From an uncultured Lactobacillus sp. (GTDB taxonomy: Bacteria; Bacillota; Bacilli; Lactobacillales; Lactobacillaceae), in contig CANRQR010000004.1 in assembly GCA_947641735.1 (NCBI GenBank), positions 1 through 62,354 on the forward strand: 62,354 nt of DNA, read 5' to 3'. Under the pieces are notes generated by a model that saw nothing but the letters and a program-made list of their open reading frames with translations, ran no database searches and was not told where the DNA came from. Position numbers and translations under genes: made by a program. Every line of letters starts with the position of its first letter. The stretch's first letter is position 1. Positions 54,002-62,354 of the stretch are shown piece after piece.

Positions 54002-54305
54002 CACAATAGTTAGCTTCTTTAGGGATACAGATGGAAAGTATAATCCAAGAACCCATAAACATAATAGTGAACCTATCTTTGTCGATTCAGTCTTTGCAAA
54101 TATCACTGATTTAGGGCTTAAAAACCAAGTACAGCTGCTTGGTGGGATTAAACAGGGATCTAAAATAGTTAGAATGACTGAAAATTTAGATGAAAACTGG
54201 GATTATATGACAATTGATGGTGATGACCGTAAATATCGTTTTATTAGTTCACTCAATGTTCTTAAGGGTCATGCAATGATAGTAGGTGAAGACGTTGGGA
54301 ATTGA
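53991..54305 (+). CDS. Head-tail adaptor / head closure protein
   Basis: 104-residue beta-rich protein with RYDTIVSFFRDTDGKYNP and VQLLGGIKQGSKIVRMTEN. Overlaps the previous and next genes. Confidence 0.82.
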   Translation: MRYDTIVSFFRDTDGKYNPRTHKHNSEPIFVDSVFANITDLGLKNQVQLLGGIKQGSKIVRMTENLDENWDYMTIDGDDRKYRFISSLNVLKGHAMIVGEDVGN

Positions 54306-54657
54306 AGTTAAAATTGAAGGATTAACAGCAGCTATTAGTAAAATTGATGCTAAAAAGTATGCTGGATCTCAAATTCGTAACGTAGTTATGAAAAATGGTG
54401 CAAAATTGCAAACTTTAACCAAAACCAACATGACCAGAGCCTATAAAAAAGGATATTCAAAGGGAACAACTAAACAAAGTACTGATTTAACGATTCAAGA
54501 TAGTGGTATGACGGCTATTGTTGCACCACATACTGAATATTTTCCGTATATTGAATATGGAACGAGATATATGGAAGCAGAGCCAGCTCTTAATCCAGCT
54601 TTTCGGAAAATAAAGCAAGATTTTTATAAAGATGTAATGGATTTGATTAAAAAATGA
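54286..54657 (+). CDS. HK97 gp10-like tail-terminator/joining protein
   Basis: About 120 residues. GLTAAISKIDAKKY, basic central part, then TEYFPYIEYGTRYMEAEPAL and AFRKIKQDFYKDV, the gp10 family pattern. TTG 54295 is better placed behind AGGTGA than GTG 54286. Confidence 0.85.
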   Translation: MKTLGIEVKIEGLTAAISKIDAKKYAGSQIRNVVMKNGAKLQTLTKTNMTRAYKKGYSKGTTKQSTDLTIQDSGMTAIVAPHTEYFPYIEYGTRYMEAEPALNPAFRKIKQDFYKDVMDLIKK

Positions 54658-55043
54658 TTTATGTACAAGAAGAGCTTTTCGATAGGCTCTATTTTTTTGC
54701 ACAAGATGAGTTAGGTTTTGATACCTATGACTCACTACCAAGAGACGGGACAAAGTACCCGTTTGTTGAAATTGCAGAAACAAATTTAGTATCAAATGAT
54801 TTGAAAAACGCATATTCTGGAGCAATTACTCAAACCATTAATGTTTGGGGCGACCAAGATATGCGTTTTTGGGTTGGAAAAATGATGAATCAATTATGTA
54901 TTAATCGAATTAATAGCGATCATTACACATTTAATTTGAAAAATATACAAAAAAGAATATTACCTGACTCAAGTGTTCCTAATACAATACTATTTCATGG
55001 AATTTTGACACTTGAATTTAACTATACGAAAGGAAGAAACTAA
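54654..55043 (+). CDS. Tail completion protein (DUF806-like)
   Basis: 129-residue protein with TKYPFVEIAETNLVSNDLKN and a WGDQDMRFWVGKMMNQL segment typical of the DUF806 tail proteins. ATGA overlap with the previous gene. Confidence 0.8.
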   Translation: MIYVQEELFDRLYFFAQDELGFDTYDSLPRDGTKYPFVEIAETNLVSNDLKNAYSGAITQTINVWGDQDMRFWVGKMMNQLCINRINSDHYTFNLKNIQKRILPDSSVPNTILFHGILTLEFNYTKGRN

Positions 55044-55649
55044 ATGGCAGAAGTACAGGCGTTAGCTGGTAAGCGTATGGTCTCCTATTTTCGCTTACTT
55101 GAAAAAGAAAAAGCTGAATTAGTACCACTTCAAGGGGATTCTGATATGTCCTTTAAGCGCAGTTCTAAGTCAACAACTACTAAGTCTGGAAATATTTCCA
55201 CTAGTGCGGGACTAACAGCAGAAATTGACCAAACTTTTTATGAAGGTATTAGTAAAGTTTCAGATGAATTTTATGATGCGATTTTAGAAGACAAAGTTGT
55301 TGAATATTGGCTAGTCAATCTTGACAGAGTTAATGATCAAGGTAAATTCTGGGCTATTTATGCACGAGCAAAGGTTACAGAAGACAAACAAAGCTACAAG
55401 GGAGATTCAACGGCTGAACGCTCTCCAAAGATGGAAGTTATTGGTACACCACGCCGTGGTTATCTAACTTTAAGTGATTATGACCAAGATATGCTTGCTT
55501 ACGCATTCCGTGGACTTGATAAGGTCACTGATACACCTAAGGAAGACGGAACAGACGGTAATGGTGTTGCTTACGAAAAGAGCGACCACACTAAGGATAC
55601 TGTTCCAACAAATACCACAACTGATACAAATCAAGGAGGTAACGCATAA
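55044..55649 (+). CDS. Major tail protein
   Basis: 201-residue tail-tube subunit of the phi13/TP901-1 group: GKRMVSYFRLLEKEKAEL, KSGNISTSAGLTAEI and RRGYLTLSDYDQDMLAYAFRG. The last about 40 residues are a low-complexity Thr/Asp/Asn/Gly tail. TAATG overlap with the chaperone gene. Confidence 0.92.
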   Translation: MAEVQALAGKRMVSYFRLLEKEKAELVPLQGDSDMSFKRSSKSTTTKSGNISTSAGLTAEIDQTFYEGISKVSDEFYDAILEDKVVEYWLVNLDRVNDQGKFWAIYARAKVTEDKQSYKGDSTAERSPKMEVIGTPRRGYLTLSDYDQDMLAYAFRGLDKVTDTPKEDGTDGNGVAYEKSDHTKDTVPTNTTTDTNQGGNA

Positions 55650-56035
55650 TGCAAATCAAGATTAATGGTAAAGATTACGAATTAAACTTTGGCATTCGTT
55701 GGGTACTGCTGATGAATAAAGATTATCACTATGAGAATGGTGGTTTAAATCAAGGTATGGGTGTTACTCAAGCTGTAACTAGTCTTACTCAATATGAACC
55801 AGAAGGATTAGCTAAGGTTTTATTAAATGCAACTTGGATAAATAAGAGTCGTCCTACTATTGCAGACATTTATCAATACTTAGAAACAGATGCAGACATT
55901 ACTAAGCTTTGTGATGCTATCTATAAAGAAATTAAGAATGCTAATGCAACAAAAGCTGCGGTAAAAAAAGTGGTAAAGACTATGAATCAAGCACAAGAAA
56001 GACTTTCAGAGAAGAATTCCGAGAAATTAGGTTAA
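55649..56035 (+). CDS. Tail assembly chaperone, short form (gpG-like)
   Basis: 128-residue chaperone that binds the tape measure with the longer form. IKINGKDYELNFGIRWVLLMN and TKLCDAIYKEIKNANATK are typical. The GTA AAA AAA slippery site is at 55961-55969. Confidence 0.9.
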   Translation: MQIKINGKDYELNFGIRWVLLMNKDYHYENGGLNQGMGVTQAVTSLTQYEPEGLAKVLLNATWINKSRPTIADIYQYLETDADITKLCDAIYKEIKNANATKAAVKKVVKTMNQAQERLSEKNSEKLG

Positions 56036-56394
56036 ATTCTCTTGCTTATTTAGGATTTCATAGTCTAAAAGATATTGATGCAATGACAATTGCAGAATAT
56101 GAGTTACGAATGGAGGCATATAACTTACGACGGGTTGAACAGCAATATGATGCTGCGACTTTAGCTTGGATGAGTCGAAATGCGCAAGCTTTTGATAAAG
56201 ATGGTAATGCAGTCTTTAAGGATTTCAATGAATTCTTTGATAGACAAGATGCAATTGACCAAGTTAGAAGCAGTTTTGAACCTAATTATCAACCTGAAAC
56301 AAAAAACAAGAAAAAACGTGCAAGTAAGCAGGACATCATGTTTAAACGTATCAAAGAATACCAAAAACTACACCCACGGAAAGGAGCTAATTAA
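55649..56394 (+). CDS. Tail assembly chaperone, frameshifted long form (gpGT-like)
   Basis: Slipping by -1 at A AAA AAA (55963-55969) continues from AGT 55969 through SGKDYESSTRKTFREEF to the stop at 56394, fusing 107 residues of G to 141 of T, total 248. The frame is open throughout, and the T part contains MTIAEYELRMEAYNLRRVEQ. This is the conserved lambda G/GT arrangement; the ATG at 56083 is internal. Confidence 0.88.
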
Positions 56395-59138
56395 TGACTG
56401 GATCAGAAGAAAATTTAAGCATTAAGGCAATACTTTCCGCAGTAGATCAAGGCTATACAGCTGGACTAGATGCAGCAGCTGCTAAAGCAAAGAGCTTTGG
56501 TGATGTAACAAACAATGCTTTTAAAGGCATTGGTACTGGCATGATGATAGCTGGAACAGCGATTACTGCAATTGGTGTAACTTCAATTAAATCTTTTGGG
56601 CAATTTGAAGCATCCCTTAACCAAGCTGCCGTTGTTGCTGGCGGTACTGCTAAAGATATTGGTCAACTTGATGATTTAGCAAACAAAATGGGTGCTGATT
56701 TACCATTATCAGCTCAAGATTGTGCTGATGCTATGATTGAAATGGCTCGTAATGGTGCATCAATAGGCGATATCAAGAAACAGTTTCCTGCAATTGCACA
56801 AGCGGCAACTGCTGCTGGTGCTGATATTAAAGCCACAGCTGGTGTTGTTCAAGAAGCAATGAATATTTGGGGTAAATCTTTAGATAGTCCCCAACAAGCA
56901 GCTGCTATTTTAGTTCAGACAGCAAACGCATCTAATGCCAGTGTTGAGGATATGCAACAAGCTTTAGCTACTATTGGTGGTTCAGCTGGTCAAGCTGGTA
57001 TGAGTTTGCAGGTAACTTCTGAAGCTATCGGACTTTTGACCAATAAAGGTTTCAGTGCGGCTCAAGCTTCCATGGATTTAAACCATGCAATTTTGCAAAT
57101 GATGGCACCATCAAAAGTTGCTAGTGATGCAATGGCTAGCTTGGGTATTAGCTTTACTGACGCTCAAGGAAAAATGAAGAAATTCCCTGATATTTTGCGT
57201 GAATTAAATCAAGCTTTAGATGGATTAAATCCATCAGAAAAAACGCAAAAATTAAAGGCAATGTTTGGAACAGCCGGTATGCAAGCTATTGTTCCATTGC
57301 TTGACACAGTTAAGAATAAGACTAATGATGCCAAAGTGAGTTGGGATGCTTACGCTAGAGAGCAAGATAAAGCTGCAGGATCAACTAAGAAAGCAAACCA
57401 GTCTTTGAAAGATCAAGCTAATGAAATGCAAAAAAACGTTGGCTCAAGTATTGAACAACTTGGTGGTAACTGGGAAGCTCTTAGAAACAAATCTATGAAG
57501 TCTGCTCAAGATATTAACGGTTCCTTAATCCAAAATGCTAATGAAGTAATGCAATGGGCAACAACTAGCAATTCTGGAGTGGCTCAATTTACTCGTGGCT
57601 TTATTGGATTAAGCCCTAGCGTTGGCGCCGCAACAGTTGCGGTAGGTGGTTTTTTAAGAAGTGCTGGTGACATTAACAAATCTTTAGGTAAAGGAATTAC
57701 AGGATTAAGCAACTTAGGAAAAACTACACAAATTGTTGCTCAAGGATTAAAAAATGGGCATTCGGCTGCTGAAATAGCTAAAGATGGATTAAGTGCTCTA
57801 TCTAAAAATTCTCTAATTGCTGCAACAGCTCAAAAAGCGTTAGCTACCGCTGCATTTATTGCTCAACATGCTATGGCGTTTGGAATAGTAGGAGCAATTG
57901 CAGTTGTGGTTACTGCTTTAACCCTATTTTTTACTAAGACCAAAACCGGACAACAAATGTGGGCTAGCTTTATTGCATGGTTAAAGAATGCGTGGAACGG
58001 TTTATCGCAAGCAGCAACTAAACTTTGGCAATCAATTTTAAAAAGCTTACAGCCTATAATCAAGCAATTACAGGTTCTCTGGAAGCAATTTCAAATATTC
58101 TTTAAAACTATGTGGAATTTGCTTAAGCCAGTTGCTATGCCTGTTTTTAATTTCATCAAGCAGTATATAACCACGGTGATGAAAAATATTATGGTCGTTA
58201 TTAAAACAATGATGAATATTATTAAGACAGCATTTTCAACAGGTTGGAATGCTTTAACAATAATTGTTAGAACGGTTTGGAGTATCATTCAAACGATCAT
58301 AAGCACATCTCTGTCAGTAATTACTGGCTTATTAAAAGCTGGTACGGCTTTAATGCGTGGAGACTGGTCTGGCGCTTGGAATGCAATTAAGGGTGTAGCA
58401 TCATCAATCTGGAATGGTATTACGTCAATCATTAATACCGCTATGAATGGGCTTGTTAACATTGTTCGAACTATGATGAACGGCATGAAAAATATTTTCA
58501 GCTCAATCTGGAATGGAATTAAACAAATTTTCCAAAATGATATTAATTTCATCAAATCAATTACTCATATCGATTTAGGCGCTCAAGGTCGGGCAATCAT
58601 GGATTCTTTGCTTAGAGGTTTAAAGCAAGCTTGGGAAAATGTTAAGAATTTTGTTGGCGGTATCGGTAACTGGATCAAGGAACACAAGGGTCCATTATCT
58701 TATGATGAACAATTATTGATTCCAGCTGGTTTAGCTATTATGTCTGGTTTGAATGGCGGTTTAACTAACGGATTTAGCGATATTCAAGATAATGTTTCTG
58801 GAATGGCTGGGGTGATTTCAAGTCAAGTTACAAATGTCATGAATACGGCGCAAGATGCTTTAGACGATGACCGCTTAACCATTCCTGCTATCAACTCTCA
58901 ACAGTACTCTGAATCAATCGACCGACTTAATGGCATGGTTCAGGGCGGTAACTATAGCCAAAATGTAACTATGCAAGAGAGCGGATTGCAGAAGACTAAC
59001 ACCGAATTGCTTCGTAAGATTGCTAATAAGGATAATACAATGATCCTTGATGATGGTACGCTAGTAGCCAAGACTGCTCCTCAATACGATGAAACTATTG
59101 GCGGTAAAATTAACTTGAAAGATAGGTGGTCAAAATAA
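56394..59138 (+). CDS. Tape measure protein
   Basis: 914-residue tail-length ruler of the TP901 family. It starts with GSEENLSIKAILSAVDQGYT, has a central region of hydrophobic helices (about 488-515, AMAFGIVGAIAVVVTALTLF) and Trp-rich repeats (WNGITSIINTAMNGLV), and ends with TAPQYDETIGG. TAATG overlap with the chaperone. Confidence 0.95.
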   Translation: MTGSEENLSIKAILSAVDQGYTAGLDAAAAKAKSFGDVTNNAFKGIGTGMMIAGTAITAIGVTSIKSFGQFEASLNQAAVVAGGTAKDIGQLDDLANKMGADLPLSAQDCADAMIEMARNGASIGDIKKQFPAIAQAATAAGADIKATAGVVQEAMNIWGKSLDSPQQAAAILVQTANASNASVEDMQQALATIGGSAGQAGMSLQVTSEAIGLLTNKGFSAAQASMDLNHAILQMMAPSKVASDAMASLGISFTDAQGKMKKFPDILRELNQALDGLNPSEKTQKLKAMFGTAGMQAIVPLLDTVKNKTNDAKVSWDAYAREQDKAAGSTKKANQSLKDQANEMQKNVGSSIEQLGGNWEALRNKSMKSAQDINGSLIQNANEVMQWATTSNSGVAQFTRGFIGLSPSVGAATVAVGGFLRSAGDINKSLGKGITGLSNLGKTTQIVAQGLKNGHSAAEIAKDGLSALSKNSLIAATAQKALATAAFIAQHAMAFGIVGAIAVVVTALTLFFTKTKTGQQMWASFIAWLKNAWNGLSQAATKLWQSILKSLQPIIKQLQVLWKQFQIFFKTMWNLLKPVAMPVFNFIKQYITTVMKNIMVVIKTMMNIIKTAFSTGWNALTIIVRTVWSIIQTIISTSLSVITGLLKAGTALMRGDWSGAWNAIKGVASSIWNGITSIINTAMNGLVNIVRTMMNGMKNIFSSIWNGIKQIFQNDINFIKSITHIDLGAQGRAIMDSLLRGLKQAWENVKNFVGGIGNWIKEHKGPLSYDEQLLIPAGLAIMSGLNGGLTNGFSDIQDNVSGMAGVISSQVTNVMNTAQDALDDDRLTIPAINSQQYSESIDRLNGMVQGGNYSQNVTMQESGLQKTNTELLRKIANKDNTMILDDGTLVAKTAPQYDETIGGKINLKDRWSK

Positions 59139-59941
59139 AAGATTTATTCTCACAATTTAATCATCAATACAAAGAGAATTATGATTTTCATGATATTGAT
59201 ACAAATTTAGATGTCGATCTTTATATGTCACCTGATGAAGGCTTTACGTTTGCTAACTTTAGTTCTGTTGATAAAGGATGGTGGCTTACTAAAAGGGATG
59301 CGCCAACGCCTAAGGAAAAAGAGATTACTTACTCAGTTCCTTATTCGCAAGGCGAGGAAGACTTTTCTAACCTTAATAATCAGAGATTTTTTGAAGCCCG
59401 TGAGATCACTTACGAGCTTCTTTTAGTTGATGAAGATTACTCTTACAGAAAAGCCAAAGAAAAGGAAATCAAGCGTCTAATTATGCAAGCAGCAGGATAT
59501 AGAGAGCTTGATGATACTTTCAATTCTGGCTTTTGTTTTTCGGCTAAGTCCGAAAGCGTGGAGTGTTCAGATGATGAGAGCAATGGTATTTTGACAGCAA
59601 CAGTGAAGTTTAAAGCATATCCTTATGCAATTGCTAGAAGTTATGAAGGGTCTGATATCTGGGACGAGATCAATTTTGACAATTGGGAATGCCAACAAAC
59701 TTCTTTTGAAGTTAATAACAATTCTGTTAAGGCTGACCTTGATAATTACGGCTCTAAGCCGGTAGAACTAGGCTTTGCAGTAACAGGAAAGGTTAAGGTA
59801 ACAGGATCTACTATCAATCTTGATTTAGATCAAGGTGAAGCAACTAAGATAACGGTAATGCTACCAGTTGGAGTAACTAGCTTGACTGTTTCAGGAAATG
59901 GTACAGTTCACTTTCAATTTAAACGGGAGGAGATGATTTAG
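59126..59941 (+). CDS. Distal tail protein (Dit)
   Basis: 271-residue baseplate hub component with the N-terminal Dit domain (KDLFSQFNHQYKENYDFHD; LNNQRFFEAREITYELLLV) and a beta-rich C-terminal half. Starts at GTG 59126 within the tape-measure end and overlaps the Tal gene by one base. Confidence 0.9.
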   Translation: MVKIKDLFSQFNHQYKENYDFHDIDTNLDVDLYMSPDEGFTFANFSSVDKGWWLTKRDAPTPKEKEITYSVPYSQGEEDFSNLNNQRFFEAREITYELLLVDEDYSYRKAKEKEIKRLIMQAAGYRELDDTFNSGFCFSAKSESVECSDDESNGILTATVKFKAYPYAIARSYEGSDIWDEINFDNWECQQTSFEVNNNSVKADLDNYGSKPVELGFAVTGKVKVTGSTINLDLDQGEATKITVMLPVGVTSLTVSGNGTVHFQFKREEMI

Positions 59942-62325
59942 TGGGCTATAGGATTGTGGCATACGATAAGCCAACTGATAAGGGTGGATTTATCGTGTAT
60001 GACCAAAACCTAGCAACAAGGAATTTAGTATCTGGAAGTTTGAATTTAAAATTAACAGATATTGATGATCTTGATCTTACTGTTAATCAGTTAAATCCTC
60101 TCTATGATCGTGTTGAGCCATTAATAACTCACATTGAAGTTTATGAAGATGATGAGCTTATCTTCCGTGGTCGAGCAATTAAGCCAACCAAAGAAATGGC
60201 CTCTAATGGTGGATTCACACGGGAGTATGTTTTTGAAGCAATTGATGCTTATTTACTAGATAGCATACAACGCTTTGACAATGATTCAGGATCAAGTGCT
60301 AAGCAGTACTTACAAAAGTTAATTAAGGTGCATAATAACCAGCTTGATGATAAGTACAAGCACTTTACATTAGGTAAATGCGATTTTTCAGATAAAGATG
60401 GTATTGTTCAACGTCAAATTGATTATCCAACTACTAAGGAAGCTATAAGTGCGCAACTGATTAATAAAAGTGGTGGTTATATTCGTGTAAGGTATGACCA
60501 TGATAAGCAGATTAACTATCTTGATTACACCAAAACAATAGGAGTATCCCATAAGACGGACACTCCGATTTCTGTTGGTAAAAATATGCTATCTGCTAAG
60601 CAGACTATTGATCCTACTGGAATAATCACTAGATTAATTCCACTTGGTAAGGTTCAACCTGCGCCTAAAACAACGCTAGGCAATGATGATACAGTCGATG
60701 AACACGGTGTTTCTATTTCAGGCACGACCCATGCTGTTAATGGTGATTGGGGGCCTGCTATTAGATATGCTGCTAAGCTTATGGGTGTAAACGTAACTGA
60801 TGAGTACGTTAAAAAAATTAAGCGCATGATCCAAGGCGAAAGTGGTGGATCTGAAACTGTTGTTAACACAATAGACAGTAATGCAGCTGCTGGTCACCCA
60901 AGTGCGGGGCTATTGCAATTTATTGAAGAAACTTTTAAGCATTATTGCGTTAAGCCGTTTACTACTTGGAAAGCTGGGTTCGATCAACTTTTAGCTTTAT
61001 TCAATATGGACGATTGGCAAGCAGAAGTTGATAAGTGGCAGATCTATCATTCGTGGTCACCTAACGGTAATCCACGCCTTAAAGAAGTAAGTACTACTAC
61101 AGTTCAGAAAACATCACAGAATACATGGGGCTGGCCTTTTCCATCAGTTGGTGAAGGTCATTTTATGTCTGCTCAACTTTTTGGAGTACACCCTGGTAAT
61201 GGCAGAACTAATAATTTTCATGATGGTCTGGATTTCGGATCAATTGACCACCCTGGAAGTGAAGTTCATGCAATTCATGGTGGGACAGTAACTAGAATTA
61301 GCAGTGATGGTTACATTGGTTGGTATGTTGTTACTCACTCAAGAGATGGCTACGACATTGTTTATCAGGAAGCTTTTTCTAGTCGTGGCAATATCAAGGT
61401 TAATCAGGGACAAACGATTAAGACTGGCGATGTAATTGGAATTCGTGATACTAGCCATGTTCATATCGGGGTTACTAAAAAATCTTGGTATGAAGGATAC
61501 ACGAAAGGTCACTCATTTGATCCTAACTGGGCTTGGCTAGATCCTTTGAAACTAATCAAAGAAGGCGGTCAGAAAGGCGATAAAGATAGCACTAGCACTA
61601 CTTACGAAGATGAAAGTCCACAGCCTAGATATAACATCTCTAGCGTAAATGGCGGTAAGGATTACATTGAAGATGCTGATTTAATACGGCAGTTTGGCGT
61701 GATCGAAGGAACGCAGATTTTTGATGACTTGCAAGATCCAGCTCAAATTAAACAAATGGGCGAAAAATGGCTTGCTAACGAGAAACAGCACGTCACTAAG
61801 AATTCTTTTGAAGTTTCAGCTTTAGAATTACCTGAATTTGATCGTTTTAAGGTTGGCGATTTTTATCAATTCATCAATCCACAAGTATCTAAGACAGTTC
61901 AACTACTTCAAGTGGTCGAAAAAGACATTGATTTTGCGCATGAACGAAATAGCAGCTTGAAGATTGCTGATGTTGCTAAGAGCTTGACCGATTATCAAAT
62001 CGAAGACGGTAAGAAGATTAATGCTCGTTTTCAATCAATCCAAAAAACTCTAGCTCAACAATCTTTGACCATTGCTAACCTTTCATCTGGTGCAATGAGT
62101 GCTGAAAGCAGCAATAATCAAACTAATCAAAAAGTTCAACATGTTTCAGACCAGAGTGATTTTAATGCGCAAAAAATCAAAGACGAGCTGGATAAGCACC
62201 TAACAAACTATGCGAAAATCAAGAAGTTTTTAGATGAAGAACTGCCAGTTAAGTATGCGACAGTTGAACAACTGAAATCCTTGGGAGAAAGGTTAGATAA
62301 ATGGCTGTTTGTCAAATCCTGTTGA
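59941..62325 (+). CDS. Tail-associated lysin (Tal) with two wall-degrading domains
   Basis: 794 residues. The N-terminal about 265 are the prophage tail endopeptidase platform (SGSLNLKLTDIDDLDLTVNQ). Residues about 270-360 are lytic-transglycosylase-like (MIQGESGGSET, GHPSAGLLQFIEETF). Residues about 400-530 are a peptidase M23 domain with NNFHDGLDFG near 426, and HVHIG near 505. The end is helical and coiled-coil-like. It starts at GTG 59941. Two hydrolases in one tail tip would cut glycan and peptide during DNA entry. Confidence 0.92.
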   Translation: MGYRIVAYDKPTDKGGFIVYDQNLATRNLVSGSLNLKLTDIDDLDLTVNQLNPLYDRVEPLITHIEVYEDDELIFRGRAIKPTKEMASNGGFTREYVFEAIDAYLLDSIQRFDNDSGSSAKQYLQKLIKVHNNQLDDKYKHFTLGKCDFSDKDGIVQRQIDYPTTKEAISAQLINKSGGYIRVRYDHDKQINYLDYTKTIGVSHKTDTPISVGKNMLSAKQTIDPTGIITRLIPLGKVQPAPKTTLGNDDTVDEHGVSISGTTHAVNGDWGPAIRYAAKLMGVNVTDEYVKKIKRMIQGESGGSETVVNTIDSNAAAGHPSAGLLQFIEETFKHYCVKPFTTWKAGFDQLLALFNMDDWQAEVDKWQIYHSWSPNGNPRLKEVSTTTVQKTSQNTWGWPFPSVGEGHFMSAQLFGVHPGNGRTNNFHDGLDFGSIDHPGSEVHAIHGGTVTRISSDGYIGWYVVTHSRDGYDIVYQEAFSSRGNIKVNQGQTIKTGDVIGIRDTSHVHIGVTKKSWYEGYTKGHSFDPNWAWLDPLKLIKEGGQKGDKDSTSTTYEDESPQPRYNISSVNGGKDYIEDADLIRQFGVIEGTQIFDDLQDPAQIKQMGEKWLANEKQHVTKNSFEVSALELPEFDRFKVGDFYQFINPQVSKTVQLLQVVEKDIDFAHERNSSLKIADVAKSLTDYQIEDGKKINARFQSIQKTLAQQSLTIANLSSGAMSAESSNNQTNQKVQHVSDQSDFNAQKIKDELDKHLTNYAKIKKFLDEELPVKYATVEQLKSLGERLDKWLFVKSC

Positions 62326-62354
62326 TGAATAGTTTTGAAAAAGAATCAAGCAAC
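62325..62354 (+). CDS. Start of next tail gene (partial)
   Basis: An ATG at 62325 overlaps the Tal stop (TGATG) and opens MNSFEKESSN to the end of the window. Too short to identify; by position a baseplate or receptor-binding gene. Confidence 0.5.
   Translation, partial: MNSFEKESSN

Noticed and set aside
56083..56394. Separate gene starting at ATG 56083
   Set aside because: The frame is open back to the slip site of the chaperone gene; it is the T part of the GT fusion.
57863..58555. Minus-strand ORFs inside the tape measure gene
   Set aside because: Shadow frames of repetitive tape-measure sequence; no start signals or domains.

Overview
The window reads as a low-GC Lactobacillaceae chromosome, most like the Lactobacillus gasseri / L. 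johnsonii group. That assignment is inferred from gene order, protein resemblance and base composition; no database search was run. A temperate siphophage genome is inserted directly behind the tmRNA gene.

Host part (1-32780). In order: the enolase tail and secG; rnr-smpB (RNase R and the tmRNA partner SmpB) with a GNAT acetyltransferase; a TetR-type regulator meeting a LURP-one-like gene; a Cof-type HAD phosphatase; ung; pta-tsaE; a DnaQ-like exonuclease; murB; the potABCD polyamine transporter; cdaA-cdaR-glmM (c-di-AMP synthesis and wall precursor); a HAD phosphatase plus two crcB fluoride-channel genes behind what I read as a fluoride riboswitch; a DUF4097 gene; a membrane protein; an alpha/beta hydrolase; a ZnuA-like lipoprotein; coaBC; a VanZ-like gene; yebC; a complete comG pseudopilus operon (with a 51-codon comGG-like last gene), a YtxK-type methyltransferase and ackA. 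The tmRNA gene ssrA ends the host part, so tmRNA, SmpB and RNase R are all in this window.

Prophage part (about 32780-62354, right end not reached). Leftward lysogeny module: integrase, a coiled-coil protein, a membrane protein, an ImmA-like metallopeptidase and an XRE repressor. Rightward early module: Cro-like and excisionase-like proteins, Gp157, a frameshifted DEAD/DEAH helicase, an AAA ATPase with DUF669 protein, a prim-pol primase, a VapE/D5 helicase, a possible origin, small accessory genes, a VRR-NUC nuclease and an ArpU-type late regulator. A regulatory block follows with a phased ACTGAA array and a divergent tRNA-Tyr gene. Late module: terminase, SPP1-like portal, MuF head protein with a C-terminal zincin domain, a candidate immunity gene, scaffold, capsid, connectors, tail tube, tail chaperones, tape measure, Dit and a two-enzyme Tal protein. 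The lysis genes and attR must lie beyond the window.

The most interesting signals are: a textbook -1 frameshift signal at the end of the major capsid gene, matched by the same GTAAAAAAAG slippery stretch in the tail chaperone gene; a MuF-metallopeptidase toxin-like fusion with a tiny gene overlapping its stop; a tRNA-Tyr with an abnormal elbow in its own transcription unit; an 11-bp-phased repeat array right after the ArpU gene; a candidate prophage small RNA with two identical hairpin loops; and three genes whose strong Shine-Dalgarno sequences point at ACG or ATT instead of ATG.
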